Shown here: positions 48,891 to 58,832 of the stretch, in pieces | Layout: every line of letters begins with the position of its first letter | Position numbering within the stretch: position 1 is the stretch's first letter | DNA from: Cyathus striatus | Lineage: Eukaryota > Basidiomycota > Agaricomycetes > Agaricales > Nidulariaceae | Reading direction: 5' to 3' | NCBI GenBank assembly: GCA_025738555.1 | Contig: JAOVFP010000017.1 | Location: 682,001 to 746,000 of the forward strand | DNA: 64,000 nucleotides | Translations under genes and position numbers: made by a program | Notes under the pieces: generated by a model | The model's input: the letters and a program-made list of their open reading frames with translations, nothing else | The model's database searches: none | What the model was told of the DNA's origin: nothing

Positions 48891-49271
48891 GGGTCTTGAG
48901 GTTTATTTACCATACCAGCGCCCGCAATACCTGCGTAAGACACTGCAGAACACACGGAAAAACATCAGTTCGGTAGGTGTTATGCGGAAACGAAATCACC
49001 TGCAAGATCCGTATCTCGGGGAACGGATGGAACTAAGCTCACAGATCTCCAACATAAGACAGTGCTTGCACTCGTCGTAACTTTACACAGAAAAGTGTCG
49101 ATAAAACATTACACCCTTCGGGTACCAAAAGTAACCAGTAGAACATCTTTGAATACAGTTCTCTACAAAACACACAATACAAAGCGAGATGTACTATACA
49201 AATCATCGTCCAAAGCTATCGTACTAGCATTACCGAGTCCTATTATACGAACGTCCAACGTTCAATAAACA
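48891..49271. other. Spacer, no gene seen
   Basis: ATGCGGAAACGAAAT near 48981 recurs near 63536; otherwise nothing is recognised. Confidence 0.4.
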
Positions 49272-50265
49272 TTATAAAAGTCCTGTCACGCGATAACGTC
49301 CAACAACCATAAAAGCCCCCCAACCAACCCAAATCCGAAATCCTGAACCCTTACGACGATCGATTCCTCCGACTAACAACGTACAGACAATAACCAATCA
49401 TTAATTCCTCACCATTATGTCAAACTGAATGTAAATCAATAATCTTAAATAAACGTACCTGCCACCCCAAGAATAGCCATCAGTATCGCAGATATCATTT
49501 CCAGTGATAGAGAGGCGATCACTAATTTCGAGCTGGAAGTTGATTTGGTTAAAGATGCTGGGGACGAGGCGGTCGACGTGGAAGACGAGCTCGAGAGGTG
49601 GAGGAGGCGTTGGTGGGAGCGGTAGATGTTGGGGTGGTGGGCGTGATCGACGAATCTACGGATCCTGTTCCCGATCCGGAGCTTGAGGAAGAGAACGAGA
49701 AGAAAATAAAGAGCGTACCAGCACACACACGTTCCCATATCGCCTTGCCTGTATTAACGTCGTCTTCGGTGCAGTGGGCTGTTAGACACTCTTGTGCAGC
49801 TGACTCGAAAGTGTTCGAGGCGCATAAATCAGTATAGGTACTTCATAATATGAAAGAACAGAAGCTAAGAGTGAAGATCGATAGTGGGAGCCGAGACCGA
49901 GAGATGGGCAGTGTGAAGAGGGTGAATGTGAAGGTCAGAGTGGATTATAACATCAAGCATGCGACGAATGTAAATGTCAATGTGAATGAGGAGAATGGAC
50001 CGTGATTGTATCGAAACATCAGGGGAAGGGAACATGATGAGCACGGTCAAATGAAGAAAGTGAAGACGAGAAGAATCGAAGAGAACAGAACAACGAAGAG
50101 AGCAACTTACAAACTCTGACACCCAACTCCACTGGCAGCAGTAGAGACACAACTATAGATACAAGTCGAGACGAGGGTAGTATACGTTGCCCTTCCGTCC
50201 GAGGTCTGGCTTTGGGCAGCGACGCACACGGAGAATAGGAAGACGAGAGTGGAGAAAGCGAGCAT
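49272..50265 (-). pseudogene. CFEM-domain gene with an apparent frameshift (paralogue C)
   Basis: Exon 1 (50111-50265) is 155 bp, exactly as in the canonical CFEM gene, and encodes signal peptide MLAFSTLVFLFSVCVAAQ and TLVSTCIYSCVSTAASGVGC. Exon 2 (49749-49840) encodes FTYTDLCASNTFESAAQE, CLTAHC and TEDDVNT; the first Cys of the CxC pair is absent. The donor at the end of exon 2 is GCAAGG where paralogues A and B have GTAAGT, so a GC-AG intron is implied, with acceptor at 49665. Exon 3 starts GSVDSSITPTTPTSTAPTNA, then needs a one-base correction near 49593-49600 to reach the Ser-rich and transmembrane end (SAILMAILGVAG, 49459). Exon 4 may be 49272-49372. Probably a recently damaged gene, or an assembly error. 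Confidence 0.58.
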
Positions 50266-51293
50266 TTTAGGTTTATTTGGTTGACAGCTGTAGAATACCA
50301 GTAGAAGAAGATACTAGAGTAGAAAGAAGATCGTAAAAGGTCGTAAAGTATGAGTGGAATGAGAGAAAGAAATGAAAGAGTACCAAAAAAGAACGAAAGC
50401 GACTCTTATTGGATTTGAACCCTGCGGAGTTTGTAATATTGGGCGGGGTGGGAAATCTGGAAGTAAAGATGCCGCGCCGCCGGGATCGCATAGTCAATGC
50501 CATTTGCCACCAATAATTTCTCTTACCCATATGTTAATCACCACTAATCACAGTAAAAGGATCGCTAAAGAAAGCATTTTTGATGAGAAAACAACGATGA
50601 CAAGGTAATCCAATTCGTTAAATGAACAAATGTCTGTGACCGTTCCTGTCAGGATGGAGTGTTATAGAAGGGAAGAGAGCAAGCAAGGTTGAGAGGCAAG
50701 AACTACATTAACGCAAAATGTACTTACATTGCGCGCAATTACGATAGCCCCATGACAATGCAGCATTTTGATCAGTGGCTGGACAGTCCCGAACATGAAA
50801 ATTGGTGTTTGATTGAACTCGTGTTTGATAAACTGTCGAAGTCTTAGCGTGTTCTAAAAATATACAATTTATTCTATTTTTAGTTACCTTTGAAAAGAAT
50901 TGATACTCGCGCGCCCTCGAATTTATTAAATCTTTACATACAAAAATCTTAGAATATAAAATAAACCGGAATTGGGAAGCCCGTTCTAAGTATATTTAGA
51001 GTGTTCTAAACTAGCACGCTAAGTACATCAGCCTCCTTAAACCTCGTCCCAGGAAGCTGCACTTTGAATGATATTGGGATCTGAGCCATATTGGTTCAAG
51101 TATTTGAAGAGGGGAACTGATATTGGTTATAATATAGACACGTACCCTGGAAGCTTTACTTATACTCTACTAATTGAATAAGGGTTTTGACGTGAATACA
51201 TGCTTAGACAGCGGCGCTTCCCATGAGAGGCTGTTGAAGTCTAGGAGTGTCTAGGATACATACAGTAGTAACGTCGTTCCTGACTAATATATA
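50266..51293. promoter_or_regulatory. Upstream region of paralogue C and spacer
   Basis: GGTTCAAATCCAATAAGAG (minus strand, 50403-50421) matches the element upstream of paralogues A and B, 140-160 bp before the start codon. No gene is recognised from 50600 to 51290. Confidence 0.45.
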
Positions 51294-51464
51294 CATTTTT
51301 CTTCCGACTCACATATCTGAACTTCGAGATCAATCTTAACAAAAGTGGTTCCAAACTTGACTCGACGCTCATATTCAATGATCGTTAAGAGCGAGCGCTG
51401 AAGCCCCAAATCACAGCAATTGAAGTATTCCACCTACCTCAGAGAACACTCCATATGGTAAACC
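51294..51464. repeat. 171-bp duplicated segment, copy 1
   Basis: Matches 54204-54374 in the same orientation with a single difference (CACAGCAATTG versus CACAACAATTG). On the minus strand it spans an exon end (YGLPYGVFSE), a short intron and the next exon start. Confidence 0.95.
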
Positions 51465-51926
51465 ATATGGATGCACCTCATTTCGGAGGTACCTCCAATG
51501 CTGCGGCGTTGGTACTACTTCAGTACATGCGCTAGGACACGCGCTCGTGCCAGTACGCACTCGGTTACAAGGCATTTCGGTTTTAACGGCCCATTCTGAT
51601 GCGCGCATCAATAGCGCGTGATGGCATAGATACCAGACTTGGCAGTTTCGCGCACAATGTCCCATATGGTTTTGCACATGTAAACCGTGCAACCATTCGG
51701 ATTCTGATACCGGTAGTACGAGGCTCATTTTAGTAAGACTTTGGAACGGAGCACTTCCCAGGTTGTGTACTGTAATTAGGAATTTCTTCGGAGTTACATA
51801 CAGCAGCACGTGATGTATTTGACTTCGCATTGGAACACCATTCAAGGCGTATGAGAGTGGTACGTTGGCTTCGTTATAGAATAGTAATAATTGTAAAAGA
51901 AGTAGTGCAATATAAAATAAATGCAA
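51411..51926 (-). CDS. Hypothetical open frame with hydrophobic N-terminus (doubtful)
   Basis: A 171-codon frame begins MHLFYIALLLLQLLLFY, which could be a signal peptide or anchor, and continues without a recognisable domain. Its last 18 codons lie in the 171-bp duplicated segment, where the neighbouring gene copy suggests an intron donor (GAG/GTAGGT) and not coding sequence. It may be the remnant of a gene related to 54161-55216. Confidence 0.28.
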   Translation of the reverse strand: MHLFYIALLLLQLLLFYNEANVPLSYALNGVPMRSQIHHVLLYVTPKKFLITVHNLGSAPFQSLTKMSLVLPVSESEWLHGLHVQNHMGHCARNCQVWYLCHHALLMRASEWAVKTEMPCNRVRTGTSACPSACTEVVPTPQHWRYLRNEVHPYGLPYGVFSEVGGILQLL

Positions 51927-52361
51927 GGGACCGAAGCCATATGATATATTCTTTAATACCCTTGGTTTGTATCAATAAGACACTTTGGCTGGCGGCACGG
52001 GCCTCAACCCCAGCCCTTGTACTCGTCCCTTAGTAAGGTATTATGTTTTAAAAATACTATAGCTGGCAGTCCGGGACTCACTCCAGCTCTTGTATTCGAG
52101 GGTTGGTTCCTTGCACTTATTCAAATATAATATAAAAGCCTGAATGAATGAATTAATAATCGAAAAATAAGTATATTTTTAAAGCCGGCGTATCAGAAGT
52201 AGGGCCCGAATTTCAATATATCTGCAGGAAGATCACTCCTAGTCAAATTTACTGCTCGTCAAAGCTGTAGTTATTTCTATTCAAATAAGACATAGCAATG
52301 GTATCTCCTTAAAGATTGTGCATTAGTTGCGATACAACGTTTGCTGCGAGAACATCGGCCT
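51927..52361. repeat. Spacer with a dispersed repeat remnant
   Basis: Two copies of a GGNACTCANCCCAGCYCTTGT type word at about 51993-52025 and 52066-52100 resemble the repeats at 2870-2960 and 10840-10935. No gene seen. Confidence 0.45.
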
Positions 52362-53630
52362 TTAGAGAGCAGAGAACGAGTAATCCACATAACCCTTCGC
52401 AGCATCCGGACTTTCAGCAGGAGTATAGAAGGTATCACGGTCGTATTTAGTGAACGGAATATTGTTCTCAATGCGATGGACAATATCAGGCTGAAAGACT
52501 GTCAGCACACTTCCTTACCACTAAAGAAGAAAATAACCTACATTTGCAATGAACCACCTCCCAAATGCAATGAGATCCCCGCTTTCCTCAGCTCTTTTCA
52601 GTGCCGACTCTCTCCTATATCCTCCTGCGCTAATGAACACTTTCGGCTTCCAGATAGCACGAATGAAATCATTAGATTGTGCATTTTGAAGAACGTCTGC
52701 CTCGCGACTGGGAAGATCAGCTTCTGTGACATGGAGATATGCTAGGTTAGGTTGCAATCTCTTCAAAGACGAAACGAAATGTGCGAATTGAGACATTGGA
52801 TCTATCATTCCCATCTCTATTGCAATCCTGTTAGTAAATATCATAGATAAGTAAGACACAACACACCATAGTACTTGGTCCAAGGACTGATTCTTATACC
52901 AACTCGGTCAGCTCCTACAGCCTTCACAACAGCATCAACTACTTCCAGAGCGAAGCAACTGCGATTTTCAATGCTGCCTCCGTACTCGTCGATTCTTTGG
53001 TTTGTAACATCTTGTAGAAATTCGTCTATGAGGTAACCATTTGCCCCATGTACTTCGACACCGTCGAAGCCCGCATCAATCGCGTTTATAGCAGCCTGAG
53101 CAAACAGCTGAATGTTTTCATGAATTTCGTCAATGGTGAGCTCGCGAGGGATAGTTTCTGGACTAGTAGAAAACGGGATAGGGGATGGTCCGACGTATGG
53201 CTGCCCATCCTCTATGAGAACTTCTGGGTGTGCAGACCTTCCCACAGCCCAGATTTGACAAAATATATACGAGCCGGCAGCGTGAACTGCATCCGTGATC
53301 AAAGACAAACATATAAGAGTCATACAATCAAGAAACTCGAAGACAACTCACCTCTTTCCACGCTGCAATTTGCTCTGCGTTCCAAATACCAGGGGAATTG
53401 TTAAATCCGCTAGCCTTAGGATCGATAATCGTGGCTTCGGTTATGAGTAAAGTACCGGCTCTGCTGCCTCTTTGTGTGTAATATTCCTTTACGAGTGGAA
53501 CCACTGGGACATGGGACTTTTTTCCTGCTCGAAAGCGAGTCAAAGGAGCCAAGACGATACGATGAGCGAGATCAAGGGCACCGACTTTCGTAGGCGTAAG
53601 AAGAGCAGGACTCGGAGTATTACTGGACAT
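52362..53630 (-). CDS. Old Yellow Enzyme family NAD(P)H:flavin oxidoreductase
   Basis: Exons 53352-53630, 52875-53299, 52542-52827 and 52362-52490 give 372 residues, the family norm. The FMN-binding start VLAPLTRFRA, the active-site pattern HGANGYLIDEFLQ (His, Asn, Tyr) and QRIDEYGGSIENR, GVRISP-like VGIRISPW, FISAGGYRRESA and FGRWFIAN are all present in order of a TIM-barrel Old Yellow Enzyme. The enzyme reduces activated C=C bonds of enones with NAD(P)H using bound FMN, in the cytosol. The first intron is odd: homology requires the second exon to begin ITDAVHAAGS at 53299, but the bases before it are TTTG and not an AG acceptor. Either an unusual acceptor is used, or this allele has a broken splice site. 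Confidence 0.88.
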
Positions 53631-54160
53631 TGCAAAACAAACTCAGACCAGCAAGTTCTGGAGTGCGCTGGTTGGGGAATCTGGAAAGAGAGCATCCTTT
53701 CTGTGTTCTTTATACTTCGTTGTTGGCAGCGAAGTTTTCATGTTCGTAGGCGACATGAATAGATGTTAGCTGTGGATGCCTCAGAAGTAGAGATGAGTAG
53801 AGAAGTTACGTATACTCACTGCAGTGGGCGATCACGAGAATTAAACGACATGACACACATGGCCATTGACGGGCTGCGTGGCAGATACCAAGCTGATTAA
53901 ATGTACTGGAAGATAAGAACAAGGACATTCAGCCAGGGCCTTTAACGTTGATCGATGTCCCTTATCCAATAACAACAGTAGTTCGGTGGTGGCATGGGAA
54001 AAAATGGGCACCAACGGAATACATATATCTAACGGGTTCTCCTATAGATATTAATGAACATCCACCAAAGCATTGGATATGTAAGACTTGGTTCTGAGTG
54101 AACGTTATTAACATATGTTTGCGCGATTATACTCGACGCTCGACGATACTCATCTTCTAC
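53631..54160. other. Intergenic region between convergent/adjacent genes
   Basis: Upstream region of the Old Yellow Enzyme gene on its minus strand. No gene or repeat recognised. Confidence 0.45.
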
Positions 54161-55216
54161 TCAGAAGTCGTGCACAAAACATGGTAAGAGGTCTGTCAAA
54201 TTGCATTTTTCTTCCGACTCACATATCTGAACTTCGAGATCAATCTTAACAAAAGTGGTTCCAAACTTGACTCGACGCTCATATTCAATGATCGTTAAGA
54301 GCGAGCGCTGAAGCCCCAAATCACAACAATTGAAGTATTCCACCTACCTCAGAGAACACTCCATATGGTAAACCGTACTTCTGCACCCCAAGCGTTGTAT
54401 CCCGGATGAAGTCGAGCGTAAGTAGAAGCAGTAGGGTGTAGAATAACGTCCGTGCAAGAAGTAAAGGGTGAGAGCTGTAAATCGGAAAAAGAATCGTTCA
54501 GAAGATCCATAGGACTTTCAGCGGCGGCAATCTGGGGGTGGGAATTAGCTTGGATCTGCCATTGCCATCCGTGAGCATGTGCTGCACTCGCACAACGGTC
54601 TTGAGCATCAGCCATCCAAACAGCCGCTGGATATTTGTTTAAGTACACGGATGTTTAGAATAAAATAAAACACATATACTGACTTTCCAAAAGTAAGAGT
54701 TGAAGGTCTCTGTACCTCTTAATGGCTTCGTCACGGGTACTACAGACGAATGATAATGGATTGTCGATATGAATGGTGAGGACATCAAGAACATCAGGGC
54801 GATGTAGTCCAATGGTATCGAACATATACTGGGGAATAACACGAGTATAAATCTCATGAGGGGAAATAATGTCAGAGGAGGGAAGAGGCAGTGCCGAATC
54901 CAGGATAGTACGGGCCATAATGTTAAGAGTCGTCCAGAGAAGCTTGGAAAGTCGGTCGTTAACGATATAGCCAGCTATAACACCGGGCTCTGAATGAGAA
55001 GGAACAGCTATGAAGCAAAAATCAGAAGGAAAACATTTAAAGTACATATTGAATCAGACCACGAATATCATCTTCAGTGAGCTTGTACCCGAAAGAGCTG
55101 AACGACCAAATAGTCGATGCTACGAGAGAGACCAGACGAGATGTGGCGTTGGTATTGGAAATCGTTGGACCAGCAACGGTGAGCATGGGGGTTAGAGATT
55201 GAGATTGACTGGTCAT
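54161..55216 (-). CDS. Unrecognised multi-exon protein
   Basis: Exons 55060-55216, 54684-55007 and from 54626 downward join in phase. Exon 1 begins MTSQSQSLTPMLTVAGPTIS. Exon 2 contains AGYIVNDRLSKLLWTTLNIM, ALPLPSSDIISPHEIYTRVI and GLHRPDVLDVLTIHIDNPL. Exon 3 contains VWMADAQDRCASAAHAHGWQ. Exon 3 either ends at a TGA at 54349 or is spliced at GAA/GTACGG to a last exon encoding RSLLTIIEYERRVKFGTTFV and ending at 54161. No domain is recognised; there is no signal peptide. A TATA-like box (TATATAAG) lies about 80 bp upstream. The 3' part is duplicated at 51294-51464. Confidence 0.5.
54204..54374. repeat. 171-bp duplicated segment, copy 2
   Basis: Partner of 51294-51464, 170 of 171 bases identical. 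It lies at the 3' end of the hypothetical gene 54161-55216 and includes a probable intron plus its two exon edges. Confidence 0.95.
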
Positions 55217-55313
55217 AGCGAGAAAATATGAATAGCTGGAAGTGAGGAATTGAGGTAGTCGAATGACTGAAGGAAATCGTCCTCAAATGAACGACTTATA
55301 TATGTTTTAGGCG

Positions 55314-58300
55314 TCATTTGTTTTCCTTTTCTTCCCTTTGTTTATTCATCCACGTTTTCAATATTTCTGGTGCATTTTTCAATCCTCTTTTGGATTTCCA
55401 TTCGTCCTCTTCGGGGGGGTATCCCCTGTATCGTACTCGGTAAAGGGGATCTCTTCGTCCCCGCCGTCCGGCTCTCGTTTTTTCTGCAACAATTCCCTCA
55501 ATTTCAACCTCCGGTAATTCATCAAAATCATCTTTATCAAGTGGTAATTCCGTTCTAGTCCCAAACTTTGCGGGAGATTTCTGATACCGTTCCAGATGTG
55601 CAATATTCAGGACTGGGTGCATACCATATGATCCGGGCATTCTCAAGCGATATGTTATAGGGCTTAGCTTCTGCGATATCTCGAATGGTCCATCATATCG
55701 GCTATCAAACTTCACTCCCTTTCCCTTCAAGATGTCCAGTGATTTTTTGTTAATCACTACGAGATCACCTTCTTCAAATTCCCAGTGTCTTCGTCCTTGG
55801 TTATAGAACTGTTGCTGAGCAATTTGACCTAGAATGAGTGCGTCCTGAGCTTCCTTCCTTTCTGCTTCAAAGCCTTCTACCAGTTCGAGAGCGTTCGGAT
55901 CATTGGAATCGATCGGCCTTGGTATACCATCTTCTTGATGGATAAGACTCGTTGCAGTTATCGGATGAAATCCATACAGTAGATATGCTGGTGCGAACTT
56001 CGTTGCGGAGTGTGGATTGGTGTTGTATGCTAGAGTAAGTCCATCAAGTAATTGTACCCAATTGTCCCGCTTAGGAACTATGTACGCACGGATTGCGATT
56101 TCAAGTGCTTGATTAAGTATTTCGGTTTGTCCGTCTGCTTGAGGGTGATAGGCTGTGGTCAATGCGCGTGTGGATCCCATTAGTTGACATGTTTCCTTCC
56201 AAAACTCCCCTCTCCAACGTGTATCTCTGTCAGAAATAACTTGTCTTGGTATCCCAAATTTTGAAATAACATGATGAAAGAATAGCTTTGTAGTTTCGAT
56301 CTCATCCACCTTTGTCGTTGTTGGAATGAATATTCCAAATTTAGTGAGTTTGTCAACTATGACAAGAATACTGTCATAACCATTGGATAAAGGTAGTTCT
56401 GGTATAAAATCCATGGATACAACTTCGAATGGTTGTGTAGGAATTGGGATAGAACTCAGTCGTCCTGCAGGAGTATGACGCCGTGGTTTAATTTTTTGAC
56501 ATATGTCACATGTTGCAACAAAGTGCTTGATATCTCTTGACATTTTAGGCCAGTAATATATGCTACTTATCCGATTGTACGTTTTAAAGTAGCCTCCGTG
56601 TGCACTTTCTGTTATTAGACTATGTGCTTCATTCATGATGTCATTACGCAATATTCTGGGTACGCATAAGCGGTGGTTACCATAGTTGTCTTCAAAGTAT
56701 AGAAGACCATTGTCTCCGTAGTAGTATTGTGGGTAAGTTGAATCAAAGGCTTCCTCCTTTTGTTTCAATGCCAGTACCTTACAAAATAACGAATCCTCTT
56801 TGTAAGCATCAGTCCAACGTTCTAACTCATCTTCACTTAGAGTTACCAATACATTATAGGATTGGACACACTCTTGGAGTACTGATACTTCTATATCATC
56901 TGTAATCTGCACAGGAATTTCGTTAGTAAGCAACTCCAAAGGTTTTGACTTGATAGATTGAACAAATGAACTCGTGACACTGAGTAATTTATTCTCAAAT
57001 TTTGGACCTAATTCCTCGAACATGTTTCGCAGAGGATCCTCGTTTCCCTTTAATGTAAGACTCTTCGAATCGTCGGCTATAGGTCCTACTTGTATGGGGG
57101 TGTTCCTTCGTAATCGAGACAAAGGGTCTACGTTGGAATGTATTCGCCCTGCTCGGTGGACAATCTTCATGTTTGGAAAAGCTGAGAAAACTAATCCCCA
57201 AGTTAAAAGTCGACGATTTACATTTTGAAAAGTACGGCTCCATGTTAAAGCTGCATGGTCAGTAATACAAAATATACGCTCACCTTCTAAAATTGGTTGA
57301 AATTTAATGAGACCCTCTTTAAGTGCCAACGCCTCTCGTTCCGTAGGTGAATAGTTTCGCTCAGCTGGCTGTAAAACACGAGACCAGTAAGACACAACTC
57401 GTTCTACATGCACTACAGTATCTTCAAAATTATCGCTCCAATTTCCCTTTTCAGGAACATCACTCACTTCTGAATCTTTAACAAGGTTAGTAACGAGATC
57501 AGGAATTGGTTCCCTATTCTTAAATGCCTTCTCTAATCTTTCATATACCTTAGTTCCTTTCAAATCACGAATCTGTATTGGCTGCACTTGCTGGAGAATT
57601 GCGGCTAAAGCATAATCGCATGCGTCAGAGTATACTCTATATGGGAGACCTGGCATAGCATGAGCACGTACTGGGGCATTAGTAAGTACTTGCTTACATA
57701 GTTGAAATGCATTACTCTCGTTCTCTCCCCAGTACCATTTCTGTGTTCCTTTTAATAGTTGAAAAAGCGGATGTGCTATCCATGCATAGAATGGTATATA
57801 GCTTGCAAAATACACCATCATCCCTAGAAACACCTGAAGTTCACGCTTATTTGATGGTTCCTTAAGAAGTAGAATAGCCTCTACTTTTTCCATGTGTGTG
57901 GAAAGCCCAAGTCGTGAAACCTTTTGTCCTAAGAGGAGCAAGGATCGAAATCCGAAATGGCATTTTGATGGTGATAGGGTAATCTTTGCTTCAGCAATGG
58001 TTTTCAGTACTGTATCAACGTGATATATATGGTCTTCAAATGTAGTCGAGAATATTACAATATCGTCAATATATACCAATGCAAATATCCAAAGGAAGGG
58101 TGCGAGTACCCTTTGCATTACTCGTTGAAACACTGCAGGACCATTCCGATACCCAAATGGCATTCTTCTAAATTGAAACAAACCTCTATGAGTTCGAAAC
58201 GCTAACTTTTCTCTATCCTCAGGTGCTATACTTAGCTGCGTAAATCCAGATAATGCGTCCAAGGTGGATAAATACTGACTTCCTGATAGGCTCTGCAAGA

Positions 58301-58832
58301 TATCCTCTTGCCTAGGTAAAGGAAATTCATCTGGAATAACTTTTTCATTTAAACGACGTAGATCTATCACCATTCTGGGCTTAGTATTTCGGTACACAAT
58401 AAACACAGGTGCTGCCCATGGACTTTTAGATGGTTCAATTACTCCTAAGCTTAACCAAGAATCCATTTGCTTATCGATAACTTCTCTCTTTGCTGGTGAA
58501 GCTGGGAATGGAGGAATGGAAATGGGTTTCGAGTTTGGAACTAAAGGTACTTTAACATCCTCTTCATAATTACCTAGTCTACCATTCAAACTAAATGCTA
58601 GTTTATTTCGTGTAATAACCTTCTGCATTTCAACAATCTGTCGATCCGTTAACTCGCTTGAAATATCAATAGAAGCGAGAAGGTCTGCTTCATCAATATC
58701 TTCCGTAGGTGTCTCTGCCGTTTTCGGTCCTCCATCTAGTGGTGGCTCTCCATTGTCTTGATAGAGCTCAGATGTATTGGATTCGTGTTCGTGTCGTTCA
58801 GTTTTAACCATCAATATTGTTTTTGACTTCAA
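55314..58832 (-). CDS. pol: Pol: reverse transcriptase, RNase H, integrase, chromodomain
   Basis: A 1172-codon frame. Reverse transcriptase motifs include MVIDLRRLN, YLSTLDALSG (about residue 188) and LVYIDDIVIF (about 255). RNase H starts at VYSDACDYALAAI (about 397). Integrase has its zinc-binding HHCC region (HSLITESAHGG to CDICQKIKP, about 738-778) and the DDE core: Asp in MDFIPELP (about 805), Asp in SDRDTRW (about 867), Glu in DGQTEILNQ (about 898). The last 60 residues (YRVRYRGYPPEEDEWK) form a chromodomain that targets integration to modified chromatin. The frame lies at -1 relative to the protease frame and begins with a TTG-type codon, so it is presumably made by frameshifting or fusion and not from its own start. 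Confidence 0.93.
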   Translation of the reverse strand: MKSKTILMVKTERHEHESNTSELYQDNGEPPLDGGPKTAETPTEDIDEADLLASIDISSELTDRQIVEMQKVITRNKLAFSLNGRLGNYEEDVKVPLVPNSKPISIPPFPASPAKREVIDKQMDSWLSLGVIEPSKSPWAAPVFIVYRNTKPRMVIDLRRLNEKVIPDEFPLPRQEDILQSLSGSQYLSTLDALSGFTQLSIAPEDREKLAFRTHRGLFQFRRMPFGYRNGPAVFQRVMQRVLAPFLWIFALVYIDDIVIFSTTFEDHIYHVDTVLKTIAEAKITLSPSKCHFGFRSLLLLGQKVSRLGLSTHMEKVEAILLLKEPSNKRELQVFLGMMVYFASYIPFYAWIAHPLFQLLKGTQKWYWGENESNAFQLCKQVLTNAPVRAHAMPGLPYRVYSDACDYALAAILQQVQPIQIRDLKGTKVYERLEKAFKNREPIPDLVTNLVKDSEVSDVPEKGNWSDNFEDTVVHVERVVSYWSRVLQPAERNYSPTEREALALKEGLIKFQPILEGERIFCITDHAALTWSRTFQNVNRRLLTWGLVFSAFPNMKIVHRAGRIHSNVDPLSRLRRNTPIQVGPIADDSKSLTLKGNEDPLRNMFEELGPKFENKLLSVTSSFVQSIKSKPLELLTNEIPVQITDDIEVSVLQECVQSYNVLVTLSEDELERWTDAYKEDSLFCKVLALKQKEEAFDSTYPQYYYGDNGLLYFEDNYGNHRLCVPRILRNDIMNEAHSLITESAHGGYFKTYNRISSIYYWPKMSRDIKHFVATCDICQKIKPRRHTPAGRLSSIPIPTQPFEVVSMDFIPELPLSNGYDSILVIVDKLTKFGIFIPTTTKVDEIETTKLFFHHVISKFGIPRQVISDRDTRWRGEFWKETCQLMGSTRALTTAYHPQADGQTEILNQALEIAIRAYIVPKRDNWVQLLDGLTLAYNTNPHSATKFAPAYLLYGFHPITATSLIHQEDGIPRPIDSNDPNALELVEGFEAERKEAQDALILGQIAQQQFYNQGRRHWEFEEGDLVVINKKSLDILKGKGVKFDSRYDGPFEISQKLSPITYRLRMPGSYGMHPVLNIAHLERYQKSPAKFGTRTELPLDKDDFDELPEVEIEGIVAEKTRAGRRGRRDPLYRVRYRGYPPEEDEWKSKRGLKNAPEILKTWMNKQREEKENK

